From: REEB95 sp035934235
GTDB taxonomy: Bacteria; Pseudomonadota; Alphaproteobacteria; ATCC43930; CGMCC-115725
Reading direction: 5' to 3'
DNA: 64,000 bases
NCBI GenBank assembly: GCA_035934235.1
Contig: DASYYB010000014.1
Location: forward strand, 1-64,000
Shown here: positions 29,491-39,213 of the stretch, piece after piece
How the letters are laid out: the number at the start of each line of letters is the position of its first letter
How positions within the stretch are numbered: position 1 is the first letter of the stretch
The notes under the pieces: model-generated
The model's input: only the letters and a program-made list of their open reading frames with translations
Told to the model about the DNA's origin: nothing
The model's database searches: none
Translations under genes and position numbers: made by a program

Positions 29491-29625
29491 CGCCCGAATC
29501 CTCTCCCACGCCCGCGGCGTCGGCGAACCCTAACCATCGGCCCCGGCCGGTGCAAGGAGAGCGGATGTCGCGGGGCCGCCTTGACAGCCCGCGCGACCGC
29601 GACCCATATTCCGCGCCACGCGGGC

Positions 29626-29701
29626 GGGGCAGTAGCTCAGTTGGGAGAGCGCGACGTTCGCAATGTCGAGGTCAGGGGTTCGATCCCCCTCTGCTCCACC
29701 A
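29626..29701 (+). tRNA. tRNA-Ala (anticodon CGC)
   Basis: A complete cloverleaf: acceptor GGGGCAG/CTGCTCC with the G3:U70 wobble that identifies alanine tRNA, D-arm GCTC..GAGC, anticodon stem CGACG/TGTCG with loop TTCGCAA (anticodon CGC, 29656-29658 approximately), five-base variable loop, T-arm AGGGG-TTCGATC-CCCCT, discriminator A and an encoded CCA ending at 29701. It would read GCG codons. Confidence 0.95.
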
Positions 29702-29744
29702 TCCGCCCCGGCGGGTCCGTCGATCCAAAGGAAAACGATTAATC

Positions 29745-30500
29745 ATGAGCCGTCGTGCGCTGGCTGCCGCCTTCGTGTTGGTTGTCGCTGCGGCGCCGGC
29801 ACAAGCCGGCGAGGTCTATCAAGTCTCGACCATTTCGAGCCTGCTTGCCGGCGGTTACGACGGCGCCGTCACGGTCGGCGAACTGTTGCGGCACGGCAAT
29901 TTCGGCCTCGGCACCTATAACGGCATCGACGGCGAGATGGTGGTACTCGACGGCCGGGCCTATCGCTGCACGGTCGACGCCGTGGCGCATCCGGTGCCGA
30001 CGGCGATGCGGACGCCCTTTGCCGTCGTCACGGATTTCCATCCGCAAGCCACCGTCGCAATCGCGGCGGGCCAGTCGCTCGATCGGCTCGAAGCGACACT
30101 CGACGCGCTGCCGTTGAGCGTGTCGCGCGTCGTTGCGGTTCGCATCATCGGGCGCTTCCAAACCATGCAGGTGCGCAGCGAGCCGAAGCAACAGCCGCCG
30201 TACCAGCCGTTGGCCGAGGTGATCAAGACGCAGCAGGTGGTTCACGATCTGGGCACGGTCGACGGCACGCTAGTTGGCTTCCGCTTTCCGGCCACGGCGA
30301 GCTCGGTCAACGTCGCCGGCTGGCACTTCCACTTCATCGCCGCGGACAGCACGCGGTGCGGCCACGTCCTCGGCTTGACCACCGGCGCCGGCCGCGCCGC
30401 GGTGCAGGAAATCGCCGATCTGCACGTGCGTTTTCCGGCGCAGGCGCCCGCCGCGCCGGCAAGTGCCGACGCGGTCCGCGCGGTAGAACATCCGCAATAA
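29745..30500 (+). CDS. Exported alpha-acetolactate decarboxylase
   Basis: Converts acetolactate to acetoin. The 251-residue protein has a Sec signal peptide (MSRRALAAAFVLVVAAAPAQAG), then the family segments ISSLLAGGYDG, GNFGLGTYNGIDGEMVVLDG and the zinc ligands H194, H196 and H207 in GWHFHFIAADSTRCGH, spaced exactly as in Bacillus ALDC. No acetolactate synthase or butanediol dehydrogenase lies nearby, so its role outside the cytoplasm is unexplained. It starts 44 nt after tRNA-Ala. Confidence 0.9.
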   Translation: MSRRALAAAFVLVVAAAPAQAGEVYQVSTISSLLAGGYDGAVTVGELLRHGNFGLGTYNGIDGEMVVLDGRAYRCTVDAVAHPVPTAMRTPFAVVTDFHPQATVAIAAGQSLDRLEATLDALPLSVSRVVAVRIIGRFQTMQVRSEPKQQPPYQPLAEVIKTQQVVHDLGTVDGTLVGFRFPATASSVNVAGWHFHFIAADSTRCGHVLGLTTGAGRAAVQEIADLHVRFPAQAPAAPASADAVRAVEHPQ

Positions 30501-30514
30501 ACGCGGTCGGCGGC

Positions 30515-32074
30515 TTAGCCGAATGTTGGCGCGCGCGGTTTTTGCGTGAAGTCGAAACCGTCGAGCAGGTTGTAGGCCTTGGCGTCGCGGTCCTGTAACG
30601 GCTTCAGGCCGAAGCGAGCCTCGATCAGCGCCAACACCGATGTGGTATCGGCGACGCGGTGGTCGACGTAACCGCGCCGCGTCCACGGGCTGATCAGCAG
30701 CGCTGGGATCCGCGTGCCGCAGCCATAGGCGTCTGGCATCGGCGGCGCGACATGGTCCCAGAAGCCGCCGCCTTCGTCGTAGGTGATAACGACCGCGGTT
30801 TTCTCCCACAGCCGGCTTGCGCCGAGCGCCTTGAGCAGGCTCATCACCCATTGCTCGCCCCAGCGCGGCGCCGAGTTTGCCGGATGCTCGTCGCGTCCGC
30901 CGGTCGCCTTGAGGAAGGAAACCCGCGGCAAGCGGCCGGATCTGACGTCCTCGAAGAAATCCGCGCTGTCCCGGAAACGGCCGTTCTTCACGTTGCGGAA
31001 CCAGGTCGGGAAGTACTGGAACGGATTGTGATGCGGCAGATAGAGATCGGCGGTGTCGACGACGACGGAGCCGTCGCCGGCGTCGAACGCGGTTTTCATC
31101 GCCCATGGCTTTACCGCGTTCCAGCCCTCATTGTACCAGGCCCACGAGAGCGACGCGCCGTCGAGCCGGTCGCCGATGTTCGGATAGGTTTGCTCCTCCG
31201 GCGGCGGCGACAGATTGATCGACCCCATGAAGGTTTCTGTCGGGCCATTCACCGGCGCTGCGTCGTTGATCAGGATGCCGTTCTTGTCGTAGGGCTGGTC
31301 GAAGACCGGCGGCTCGAGGCTTCCCATCTTGCCCGGGGGCGCTTTCGACCATGCCGCCGAACGCGCGGCGACCAGATAGAGCGCGTTGCCGGTCGAACCG
31401 CCCGACATCGCCTGGAAGAAATGGTCGAACAGCACGTGCTCGTCGGCCAGCCGGTAGTAATCCGGCAGGTCGGCGCGCGTGTAGAAACCGAGCACCGCGC
31501 CCGAGGGCGTGGATTCGGCAAGCATCATCTTCACGGGATCGGTGCCGGGGCCCTTATCGAAGAACTCGTGCCCTCCCTTGAGGGCGAGGGCAACGAAGTA
31601 ATCCATCTTGCCGCGATCGATCTGCGCGAACATCCGATAGAAGTGATGCATCGGATCCCACGGCACGTTGGCGTTGGACGGGATGTACGGCGCCATATGG
31701 AACGGCCGGTTCTCGAGCACCGCATGGGCGAAGCCGGGAATCTGATATGGCACCGGCAGGTAGGTGTAGGGAACGCCGGCAGGATTCTTCTGCTGGCCGG
31801 TGAAGCGTGGATCGACGCGCCCGTCGCGATCGAGCAGGCCGGCGACGGCGTTGCCGTGGGGCGACTGATAGGTGCCGAAATAGTGATCGAAGCTGCGATT
31901 TTCTTGATAGATCACGACGATGTGGTCGATCTTCTCGCGCAGCAGCCGCAGATCGGGCGCAGCAGGCTCGGCAGCGCGCACCAGCGGCGCGAACCGCGCG
32001 TCGAGCAAAGCGGCGCCGCCGGCGGCCGCGACCGACTTGAGAAAACCACGGCGGCCTTGCCTCAAGATCGTCAT
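30515..32074 (-). CDS. Tat-exported phosphoesterase (phospholipase C / AcpA-like family)
   Basis: A 519-residue alkaline-phosphatase-superfamily enzyme of the bacterial phospholipase C/acid phosphatase type. The N-terminus has a twin-arginine motif GRRGFLKS (RR at 8-9) and a hydrophobic run. The catalytic region opens IDHIVVIYQENRSFDHYFGTY, and VVITYDEGGGFWDHV is the second metal-binding block. Substrate (phospholipid or phosphomonoester) cannot be settled. The ATG at 32074 is preferred because GGGGGCAGCG precedes it; the open frame continues far upstream without similarity. Convergent with the acetolactate decarboxylase. Confidence 0.88.
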   Translation of the reverse strand: MTILRQGRRGFLKSVAAAGGAALLDARFAPLVRAAEPAAPDLRLLREKIDHIVVIYQENRSFDHYFGTYQSPHGNAVAGLLDRDGRVDPRFTGQQKNPAGVPYTYLPVPYQIPGFAHAVLENRPFHMAPYIPSNANVPWDPMHHFYRMFAQIDRGKMDYFVALALKGGHEFFDKGPGTDPVKMMLAESTPSGAVLGFYTRADLPDYYRLADEHVLFDHFFQAMSGGSTGNALYLVAARSAAWSKAPPGKMGSLEPPVFDQPYDKNGILINDAAPVNGPTETFMGSINLSPPPEEQTYPNIGDRLDGASLSWAWYNEGWNAVKPWAMKTAFDAGDGSVVVDTADLYLPHHNPFQYFPTWFRNVKNGRFRDSADFFEDVRSGRLPRVSFLKATGGRDEHPANSAPRWGEQWVMSLLKALGASRLWEKTAVVITYDEGGGFWDHVAPPMPDAYGCGTRIPALLISPWTRRGYVDHRVADTTSVLALIEARFGLKPLQDRDAKAYNLLDGFDFTQKPRAPTFG

Positions 32075-32205
32075 CGCTGCCCCCATCGTGCCGCGGCCAT
32101 CGCGCCTGTCAGGCGGCCGCTGGCTGCCATTATCACGCTTTGATTGCAGTTCTGCGAAGCCCGCTCTGCGGCGCGGCAGGTTTGGCTTTCGGTGCCCGGC
32201 CGGCG

Positions 32206-32547
32206 TCAGTGCTTGGCGGCCTTGCCGTAGTGAATCACGCGCACCTTCTCGATGGTGACGAGGCCGCTCGTCATCATGCCGTCGAGCGTCGGCAGGAATG
32301 CTTCGATGCGCGCCTCGGCATCGACGATTTCGATGATGATCGGCAAATCTTCCGAGAGTTGCAGGATTTTCGCCGTGTGCAGAATGCTCGATTGGCCGAA
32401 GCCGAGCGGGCCGCGGATCACGGTGGCGCCGGCGAGGCCTGCTTCGCGCGCCTTGAGCACCAGCGCCTCGTAGAGCGGGCTGTGGCCGTGCCGGTCCTTT
32501 TCGCCGATAAAAATGCGCAGCAGTGCCGCATCTTTCGGAATCTGCAT
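32206..32547 (-). CDS. DUF190 family protein
   Basis: A 113-residue DUF190 protein: LLRIFIGEKDRHGHSPLYEALVLKAREAGLAGATVIRG is the signature, with a ferredoxin-like/PII-like fold expected. The family is commonly encoded next to crcB/fluC; here it follows crcB by 15 nt and should be co-transcribed under the fluoride riboswitch. Molecular role unknown. Confidence 0.9.
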   Translation of the reverse strand: MQIPKDAALLRIFIGEKDRHGHSPLYEALVLKAREAGLAGATVIRGPLGFGQSSILHTAKILQLSEDLPIIIEIVDAEARIEAFLPTLDGMMTSGLVTIEKVRVIHYGKAAKH

Positions 32548-32562
32548 GAGATCCTCCCGCTG

Positions 32563-32949
32563 CTAACGGTTGATTGCAGTGGCGGCGACATGGCCGACCC
32601 AAACCGCCGTGAGACAGGCGATCACCGAGATCGCAATATTGGCGCCCGCCCACAACCATTCGCCGTCGCGCGCGAGGTTCAACGTCTGGTAGCTGAACGA
32701 CGAAAACGTCGTATAGCCCCCACACAATCCGATCATCAGGAAGATGCGCGCGTCCGTCGGCAAAAGCCAACGTCCTTCGGGTCCGCTGAGCGCGCCGATA
32801 AAGCCGATGACGCACGAACCGGTGATGTTGACCAGGATGGTGCCCCACGGAAAGGTCTCGCCGATCAGGCGGTCGACGTGTCCCGCGAGCCAGAACCGGC
32901 CCATGCCGCCGAGCGCACTGCCGAACGCAATCCACAGATACGTCGCCAC
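32563..32949 (-). CDS. crcB: Fluoride exporter CrcB/FluC
   Basis: Dual-topology fluoride channel. From the GTG at 32949 it has 128 residues with four hydrophobic helices and the signatures GSALGGMGRFW, GTILVNITGSCVIGF and GLCGGYTTFSSFSYQT. A perfect AGGAGG ribosome site lies 7 nt upstream of this GTG. The open frame extends 26 codons further but would read into the riboswitch terminator. A single long crcB suggests a homodimer. Confidence 0.95.
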   Translation of the reverse strand: MATYLWIAFGSALGGMGRFWLAGHVDRLIGETFPWGTILVNITGSCVIGFIGALSGPEGRWLLPTDARIFLMIGLCGGYTTFSSFSYQTLNLARDGEWLWAGANIAISVIACLTAVWVGHVAATAINR

Positions 32950-32991
32950 CGCGCATCCTCCTGCGCTGTTGAGTCCGGGGTTCCTGTGGGC

Positions 32992-33018
32992 ACAAAAAAA
33001 CCCGCCCTTGGCGGGTTC
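32992..33018 (-). terminator. Riboswitch-controlled intrinsic terminator upstream of crcB
   Basis: On the minus strand AACCCGCC-AAG-GGCGGGTT is followed by a run of T, between the fluoride aptamer and the crcB ribosome site. Read-through upon fluoride binding is the expected switch. Confidence 0.85.
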
Positions 33019-33043
33019 CGGACACACCCCCGCCGCGTTACGC

Positions 33044-33108
33044 GGTAGGAGTCATCAGCCTGACGGTTTCACCCGCCCGGCAGTTTTGGGGAACTCCATC
33101 CCCTTTGT
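33044..33108 (-). promoter_or_regulatory. Fluoride riboswitch (crcB RNA motif)
   Basis: The minus-strand transcript has the two hallmark parts of the crcB motif: the 5' hairpin GGGGATGGAGTTCCCC (with the conserved GATGG) and the 3' conserved CTGATGACTCCTAC, joined by the ACTGCCGGGCGGG...CCGTCAGG helix region that allows the pseudoknot. Downstream lie a terminator and crcB. The element is complete by eye. Confidence 0.93.
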
Positions 33109-33118
33109 AGCGTGCGTT

Positions 33119-33147
33119 GATATAGCGGAAAGCCGCGGCTGGTTCAA
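33119..33147 (-). promoter_or_regulatory. Sigma70-type promoter of the fluoride riboswitch-crcB-DUF190 unit
   Basis: Reading the minus strand, TTGAAC (33147-33142) and TATATC (33124-33119) are 17 nt apart. The predicted start is a few bases before the riboswitch hairpin at 33108. The rest of this gene-free stretch (33148-33352) shows no further feature that I can support, although an apaG promoter is expected there. Confidence 0.7.
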
Positions 33148-33352
33148 CGCGAGACCATCGCACCGCTCGTTCCGGCCGGCGAGTAAGCCATTGATTTCCC
33201 TGAACTGTTCTTATTCCCGTAAACCGCGTGTGGCCGCGTCTTTTCGCCGCCCACGCTTGACGGATGACGCCAGCGGCCCAAAATACCGGCTTGGAACCGG
33301 GCGCTGACGCCGTCGTTGACGGTCAAGCGCCCGGACGGTTTTGGAGAGGACC

Positions 33353-33745
33353 ATGTATTCGACGACGACGCGTTCGATCAAGGTGACGGTCGAGCCCCAT
33401 TTTCTCGAGGATCAGTCGTCGCCGGTCGATGACCATTTCGTCTGGGCCTATCGCGTGCGTATCGAGAATCAGGGCGGTGAGACCGTACAGCTGCGGCGGC
33501 GACATTGGCGCATCACCGACGGCATGGGCCGGATCCAGGAAGTGCGCGGCCCCGGCGTCGTCGGCGAGCAGCCGGTGCTTGCGCCAGGGCAGAGCTTCGA
33601 ATACACCAGCGGCACACCGCTCAACACGCCGTCCGGCATCATGGTCGGGACCTACCAGATGGAAACCGGCAGCGGCGAGCATTTCGACGTCGACATCCCG
33701 GCCTTTTCGCTGGACAGCCCGCACCAATCTGTCCGGCTCAATTGA
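33353..33745 (+). CDS. apaG: Co2+/Mg2+ efflux-associated protein ApaG
   Basis: A 130-residue single-domain ApaG protein with a fibronectin III-like fold. Segments TRSIKVTVEPHFLEDQSSP, YRVRIENQGGETVQLRRRHWRITDG and GPGVVGEQPVLAPGQSFEYTSG are the family signature. The biochemical role is unsettled. The ATG at 33353 follows GGAGAGGACC. It precedes folE by 11 nt. Confidence 0.94.
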   Translation: MYSTTTRSIKVTVEPHFLEDQSSPVDDHFVWAYRVRIENQGGETVQLRRRHWRITDGMGRIQEVRGPGVVGEQPVLAPGQSFEYTSGTPLNTPSGIMVGTYQMETGSGEHFDVDIPAFSLDSPHQSVRLN

Positions 33746-33756
33746 GGTTTTTCGCC

Positions 33757-34398
33757 ATGCCCAAGGACCAAACCGAAAAACGGGCCCGCAACGATGCCAA
33801 AAGCGGCCGCCCGTCGCGCGCGGAGGCTGAGGAAGCGGTCCGCGTGCTGATCCGCTGGGCGGGCGATGACCCCGAACGCGAAGGGCTTAAAAGCACGCCG
33901 GGCCGCGTCGTACGCGCCTACGAGGAATATTTCGCCGGCTACGCCACCGATCCGGCCGACGTGCTCGGCCGCACCTTCAAGGAGACCAACGGCTACGACG
34001 AGATCGTCGTGCTCAAGGACATCCGCTTCGAAAGTCATTGCGAGCATCACATCGCGCCGATTATCGGCAAGGTCCATGTCGCCTACCTGCCGGACAAGCG
34101 CGTCATCGGCATTTCCAAGCTGGCGCGGCTGGTCGAGGTGTTCGCCAAGCGTCTTCAGATCCAGGAGAAGATGACGGCGCAGATCGCCTTGGCACTCAAC
34201 GATGCGCTCAAGCCCAAGGGCGTGGCGGTCATCGTCGAAGCGGCGCATCAATGCATGACGACGCGCGGCGTTCACAAGGCCGGCGTCGCGATGGTGACGT
34301 CGCACATGCTGGGCGCGTTCCGCGACGATCCGATGACGCGGCGGGAGTTGCTCGCGATCGTCGGTGCGCCGTCGAACGCCGCGCTGAGCAACGTCTGA
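33757..34398 (+). CDS. folE: GTP cyclohydrolase I FolE
   Basis: First step of tetrahydrofolate synthesis (GTP to dihydroneopterin triphosphate). The 213-residue protein carries the zinc ligands of FESHCEHHIAPIIGKVHVAYLP and HQCMTTRGV, the TPGRVVRAYEEYF segment, and LARLVEVFAKRLQIQE. An imperfect AGCCGG/CCGGCT inverted repeat right at the stop has no T run. Convergent with the lipoprotein gene downstream. Confidence 0.96.
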   Translation: MPKDQTEKRARNDAKSGRPSRAEAEEAVRVLIRWAGDDPEREGLKSTPGRVVRAYEEYFAGYATDPADVLGRTFKETNGYDEIVVLKDIRFESHCEHHIAPIIGKVHVAYLPDKRVIGISKLARLVEVFAKRLQIQEKMTAQIALALNDALKPKGVAVIVEAAHQCMTTRGVHKAGVAMVTSHMLGAFRDDPMTRRELLAIVGAPSNAALSNV

Positions 34399-34414
34399 GC
34401 CGGGTTCGCGCCGG

Positions 34415-35014
34415 CTAGTTGGTGACGAACCCGGTGAAGTGGTTGCGGATTTCGTTTTCCATCTGGCGATCGAAGTCAGCCATGATGTCCTTGGTCATGT
34501 CGTGCCAGGTCTGCTCGCGCTGATCCGGCGAGACGTTCTCCGCGACGCTTCGTGACCGCGACGCGTGCGCGGTCGCGGTGCGGACGACAAGTCCGGTCGA
34601 ATCGATGATGTTGATCGTCGCCCGCACCGTCATGTCATAGCGTTCCGACTGATCGGTGGTGAACCAGCCCTGCATGCCCTGTGTGCGCGGTAAGCTCGTC
34701 TCGACGACGCTCGCTTCGGTGATATCGACGACCGTGCGGTCGGTTCCGCCCGTTGCCGATAGCCGGTCGTGCGCCCAATTCTCCATCGCATGCATGAGCG
34801 TCACCGGAAATTGCGTCTCGACATGCGGCGGCGTCGCCGACGGCGTGTAATCCTCGCGCAGGCTGACGGTGTTGACCGCCAGCGCGATCGGCGGCTGGTT
34901 GGTGAAACGGACGTCGGCATATTGCGGATGCGGCGGCGGCGCGCTGCACGCCGTAAGTGTCGCGGCGGCAACCACGGCAATGCACCCGCCGCGCACGAGA
35001 CCAATCACTTTCAT
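34415..35014 (-). CDS. Hypothetical lipoprotein
   Basis: A 199-residue predicted lipoprotein of unknown function: signal with lipobox LTAC (C23), a short Pro-rich segment, then a domain with VRFTNQPPIALAV, TLMHAMENWAHDRL and MTVRATINIID. The last suggests a beta-rich fold interacting with the envelope. ATG at 35014 is preceded by GGAGAG; earlier in-frame ATGs lack a signal peptide. I do not recognise a named family with certainty. Confidence 0.75.
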   Translation of the reverse strand: MKVIGLVRGGCIAVVAAATLTACSAPPPHPQYADVRFTNQPPIALAVNTVSLREDYTPSATPPHVETQFPVTLMHAMENWAHDRLSATGGTDRTVVDITEASVVETSLPRTQGMQGWFTTDQSERYDMTVRATINIIDSTGLVVRTATAHASRSRSVAENVSPDQREQTWHDMTKDIMADFDRQMENEIRNHFTGFVTN

Positions 35015-35112
35015 GAGCTCTCTCCGGCTATTCGCGCTCGATCGCTTCCCTTCGGACCGGCGCGAGACTGGCACCGGAAGACGACGTTTTCAAGGCGAGC
35101 GCCGGAGTCGAT

Positions 35113-36033
35113 TCAGTGCGGCGCCATCGCGGCGACTGTCTCCTCGTCGAAGCTGTAGGCCGCATTGCAGAACTCGCAGGTGACGACCAATTTACCGTCG
35201 ATCGTGAGATCGACCAGATCGTGCGGCGGCAACGCCGCCAGCATGCGTTCGACGCGCTCGCGCGAACAGCGGCATTGCGCGGCCAGCGCGTGCGGCCGAT
35301 AGGCGCGCACGCCGTCCTCGTAGAAGAGTCGGAACAGCAGCGCCTCGGGCGTCAGATCGGGGTCGAGCAGCTCCTCCGACGTGCCGGTCGCCATCAGGAC
35401 CATGGCACGGCGCCAGCCTTCGTCTTCGGCTTCGCGCGCCGCGTCCGCGCCCCCGTCCTTCGGTAGGCGCTCGATCATCAGCGTGCCGCCGCGCCAGCGC
35501 AGATGTCCGTCCGGATCGCGACGTTGTCCGACCGCGACCTTGATGCCGGCTTCGACCTGCTCGCTTTGGCGGAAATAATGATGCACGCACTCGGCCAGCG
35601 TCGCGCCTTCGAGGGCGACGATACCCTGATAGCGCTCGGTATGTTCGCCCTGGTCCACAGTCAGTGCCAGGTAGCCGGCGCCGAGCAGCCGCGGCACCGA
35701 CAATCCGACGTCGGGGCCGAGCCGCGCCAACTTGTCGGCGTCGAATTGCGCGTAACCGCGCACCGCGCCGGCGGTCGTCACGTCGGCAACCAATAAGCGG
35801 ATCGGGCCGTCGCCTTTGGTCTGCAAGGTGAACACACCCTCATACTTCAGCGCGCCAGACAGCGAGATCGCGAGCGCGATCGCTTCGCCGAGCAGCGTCG
35901 CGACCGGCGCCGGGTAATCGTGCCGCGTCAGAATCCGGTCGAGCGTCGGGCCCAGGCGGACGAGGCGGCCGCGTAAACGGAAGGGGTCGATTTGGAAAGG
36001 CTGAACGATGTCGTCGGTATGGCTGTCAGGCAT
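35113..36033 (-). CDS. hslO: Redox-regulated chaperone Hsp33
   Basis: Holdase activated by oxidation and heat. The 306-residue protein has the N-terminal folding domain (GEAIALAISLSGALKYEGVFTLQTKGDGPI) and the C-terminal zinc switch with the CxC (CRC) and CxxC (CEFC) pairs. Third gene of the argD-argF-hslO unit; 15 nt after the argF stop. The grouping is frequent in Alphaproteobacteria. Confidence 0.95.
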   Translation of the reverse strand: MPDSHTDDIVQPFQIDPFRLRGRLVRLGPTLDRILTRHDYPAPVATLLGEAIALAISLSGALKYEGVFTLQTKGDGPIRLLVADVTTAGAVRGYAQFDADKLARLGPDVGLSVPRLLGAGYLALTVDQGEHTERYQGIVALEGATLAECVHHYFRQSEQVEAGIKVAVGQRRDPDGHLRWRGGTLMIERLPKDGGADAAREAEDEGWRRAMVLMATGTSEELLDPDLTPEALLFRLFYEDGVRAYRPHALAAQCRCSRERVERMLAALPPHDLVDLTIDGKLVVTCEFCNAAYSFDEETVAAMAPH

Positions 36034-36048
36034 CGTCTCGATATGGGC

Positions 36049-36968
36049 TCAGCCGAGGCACCAGGCAAGGATGCCTTTTTGCGCATGCATGCGGTTTTCG
36101 GCTTCGTCCCATACGGCCGACTGCGGTCCGTCGATGACCGCCGCCGACACTTCCTCGCCGCGCTTCGCCGGCAGGCAATGCAGGAAGATCGCGTCGCGCT
36201 TGGCGTGCGCCATCAGCGCTTCGTCGACCCGGAACGGGCGCAGCATGGCATGGCGCTCCTCGCGGTCCTTGCTGCCCATCGAGACCCAGGTGTCGGTCAC
36301 CACGCAGTCGGCGCCGGCCACCGCCGCCGCCGGGTCGGTGGTCAGCGTGATTTTGGCGCCCTCGGTACGCGCCCAATTCACCGCGGCTTCGGGCGGTGCC
36401 AGCTTGGCCGGGCAGGCGGCGCGCAGCTCGAAGCCGAAGCGCGCCGCGGCGTGGATCCAGCTGACCAGCACGTTGTTGCCGTCGCCGCTCCACGCAACGA
36501 TCTTGCCCTTCGCCGGTCCCTTGCGTTCCTCGAGCGTCATGACGTCGGCCATCACTTGGCACGGGTGACTTGCATCGGTGAGGCCGTTGATCACCGGCAC
36601 GGTGGCATTCTGCGCCAGCTCTTCGAGCTTCGCCGAGCTGTCGGTGCGGATCATGATGGCGTCGACGTAACGCGACAGCACGCGCGCCGTGTCGGCGGTG
36701 GTTTCGCCGCGCGAGATCTGGCTGTCGGCGGCTGTCAGCGTGACGACGTCGCCGCCAAGCTGCTTCATCGCCACTTCGAAACTCAGACGCGTCCGCGTCG
36801 ACGGCTTCTCGAAGATCATCGCCAGGATCTTGTCGGTTAGCGGCTTGGTCCGGTCCCGTCCCGATTTGAAGGCGACGGCGTGGCCGAGAATGTTGCGCAA
36901 CTCGCCGGCATCGATCTGGTCGAGATCGAGGAAATGGCGCGGCGCTTTGTTGGCGCGATTCCGGCCGC

Positions 36969-36972
<4 letters not shown>
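36049..36972 (-). CDS. argF: Ornithine carbamoyltransferase ArgF
   Basis: Makes citrulline from ornithine and carbamoyl phosphate. The 307-residue protein has the carbamoyl-phosphate loop STRTR (58-62, in FEKPSTRTRLSFE), SHPCQVMADVMTL, VAWSGDGNNV, DTWVSMG and the C-terminal HCLPAKRGEEV. Start overlaps the argD stop by ATGA. argG is separate at 26.4 kb. Confidence 0.97.
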
Positions 36973-38138
<1,166 letters not shown>

Positions 38139-38344
38139 GAGACTCTCTCCTCGGCAATGAAGGCGCAGGAATACGGACGGCGGCGGCGACGTTTAACGTC
38201 GTCGCGGCAGCGCGACCGTTCGCAGTTCCTGTTCGTGCCGGGTCGACCGCCCGTTTGCACGCTTCATCGCTTGGCTCCAGTCCTCCGGGGAGGCGCGCGG
38301 AGTATGGGGCGGCCGTTAAGCGCCTGTCAACGCCGGGAGAATCG

Positions 38345-39145
38345 TCACGCCTTGAGCTTATAGCCGCGCTTGAACATGGCGTGGCACAGCACGATGAGGG
38401 CCGCGTTGGTGGCGATCATCACCGCAACGCCGAGGGCAAGCGAGCTGTCCGCGTGGCCGGTGAGACCATAACGGAAGCCGTCGATCATGTAGAAAAACGG
38501 ATTGGCCAGCGCGACGTCACGCCAGGCGCCGGGCAGCACGTCGATCGAATAGAAGGTGCCGGACAGGAACGACAACGGTGTGACGATGAAATTGGTGACG
38601 GCCGCGATATGGTCGAATTTATCGGCCCAGATCGCGCCGATAATGCCGAGTACCGACAGACACAGCGACGCGGCCGCGGCGTGGAACACCGTCAACGCCA
38701 AGTCGTAGACATGTAGCGGCACGAAGACCGCGATCACCGCCGCGACCACGATGCCAACGACGAGGCCGCGCGTCACGCCGCCCAACGCGAAGCCCCAGAC
38801 CAGCTCGCCGGGACTCAGCGGCGGCATCAGGACGTCGACAATGTTGCCCTGGATCTTCGCGATCATCAGCGACGACGAGGTGTTGGCGAAGGCGTTCTGC
38901 ACCATCGCCATCATGATCAAGCCCGGCGCCAGGAACTCGGTGTAGGGGATGCCGCCGACCGTGCGCGTCTGGCCGCCCAGCGCCAGCAGGAAGATTGCCA
39001 GGAACAGCAGCGTCGTGACCACCGGCGCCGCTACCGTCTGCGTATAGACCTTGATGAAGCGGCGCACCTCGCGGACATAGAGCGTCCACAGGCCGAGCCA
39101 ATTGACCGCGCCGATCGTGCGTACCGCCGGACCCGCCGTATCCAT
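38345..39145 (-). CDS. ABC-2 type transporter permease (YadH/DrrB-like)
   Basis: A 266-residue inner-membrane permease with about six hydrophobic helices. VREVRRFIKVYTQTVAAPVVTTLLFLAIFL and the motif LAPGLIMMAMVQNAFANTSSSLM-like block, then LSFLSGTFYSIDVLPGAWR, are typical of the ABC-2 family that exports polysaccharides, drugs or lipids. No ATP-binding partner is adjacent, so it must use one encoded elsewhere. The ATG at 39145 is close to a GGAGACGGG ribosome site; the reading frame continues upstream without family similarity. Confidence 0.9.
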   Translation of the reverse strand: MDTAGPAVRTIGAVNWLGLWTLYVREVRRFIKVYTQTVAAPVVTTLLFLAIFLLALGGQTRTVGGIPYTEFLAPGLIMMAMVQNAFANTSSSLMIAKIQGNIVDVLMPPLSPGELVWGFALGGVTRGLVVGIVVAAVIAVFVPLHVYDLALTVFHAAAASLCLSVLGIIGAIWADKFDHIAAVTNFIVTPLSFLSGTFYSIDVLPGAWRDVALANPFFYMIDGFRYGLTGHADSSLALGVAVMIATNAALIVLCHAMFKRGYKLKA

Positions 39146-39213
39146 GTTGAATCCCGTCTCCAAGGCGGTGAAGCTTAGCAGGGGAGGGACGGCACACGCC
39201 AAGACAACCCGCG

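Noticed and set aside
32950..33027. 26-codon N-terminal extension of crcB
   Set aside because: It would be encoded within the riboswitch terminator, while the GTG at 32949 has a perfect AGGAGG site and a family-like start.
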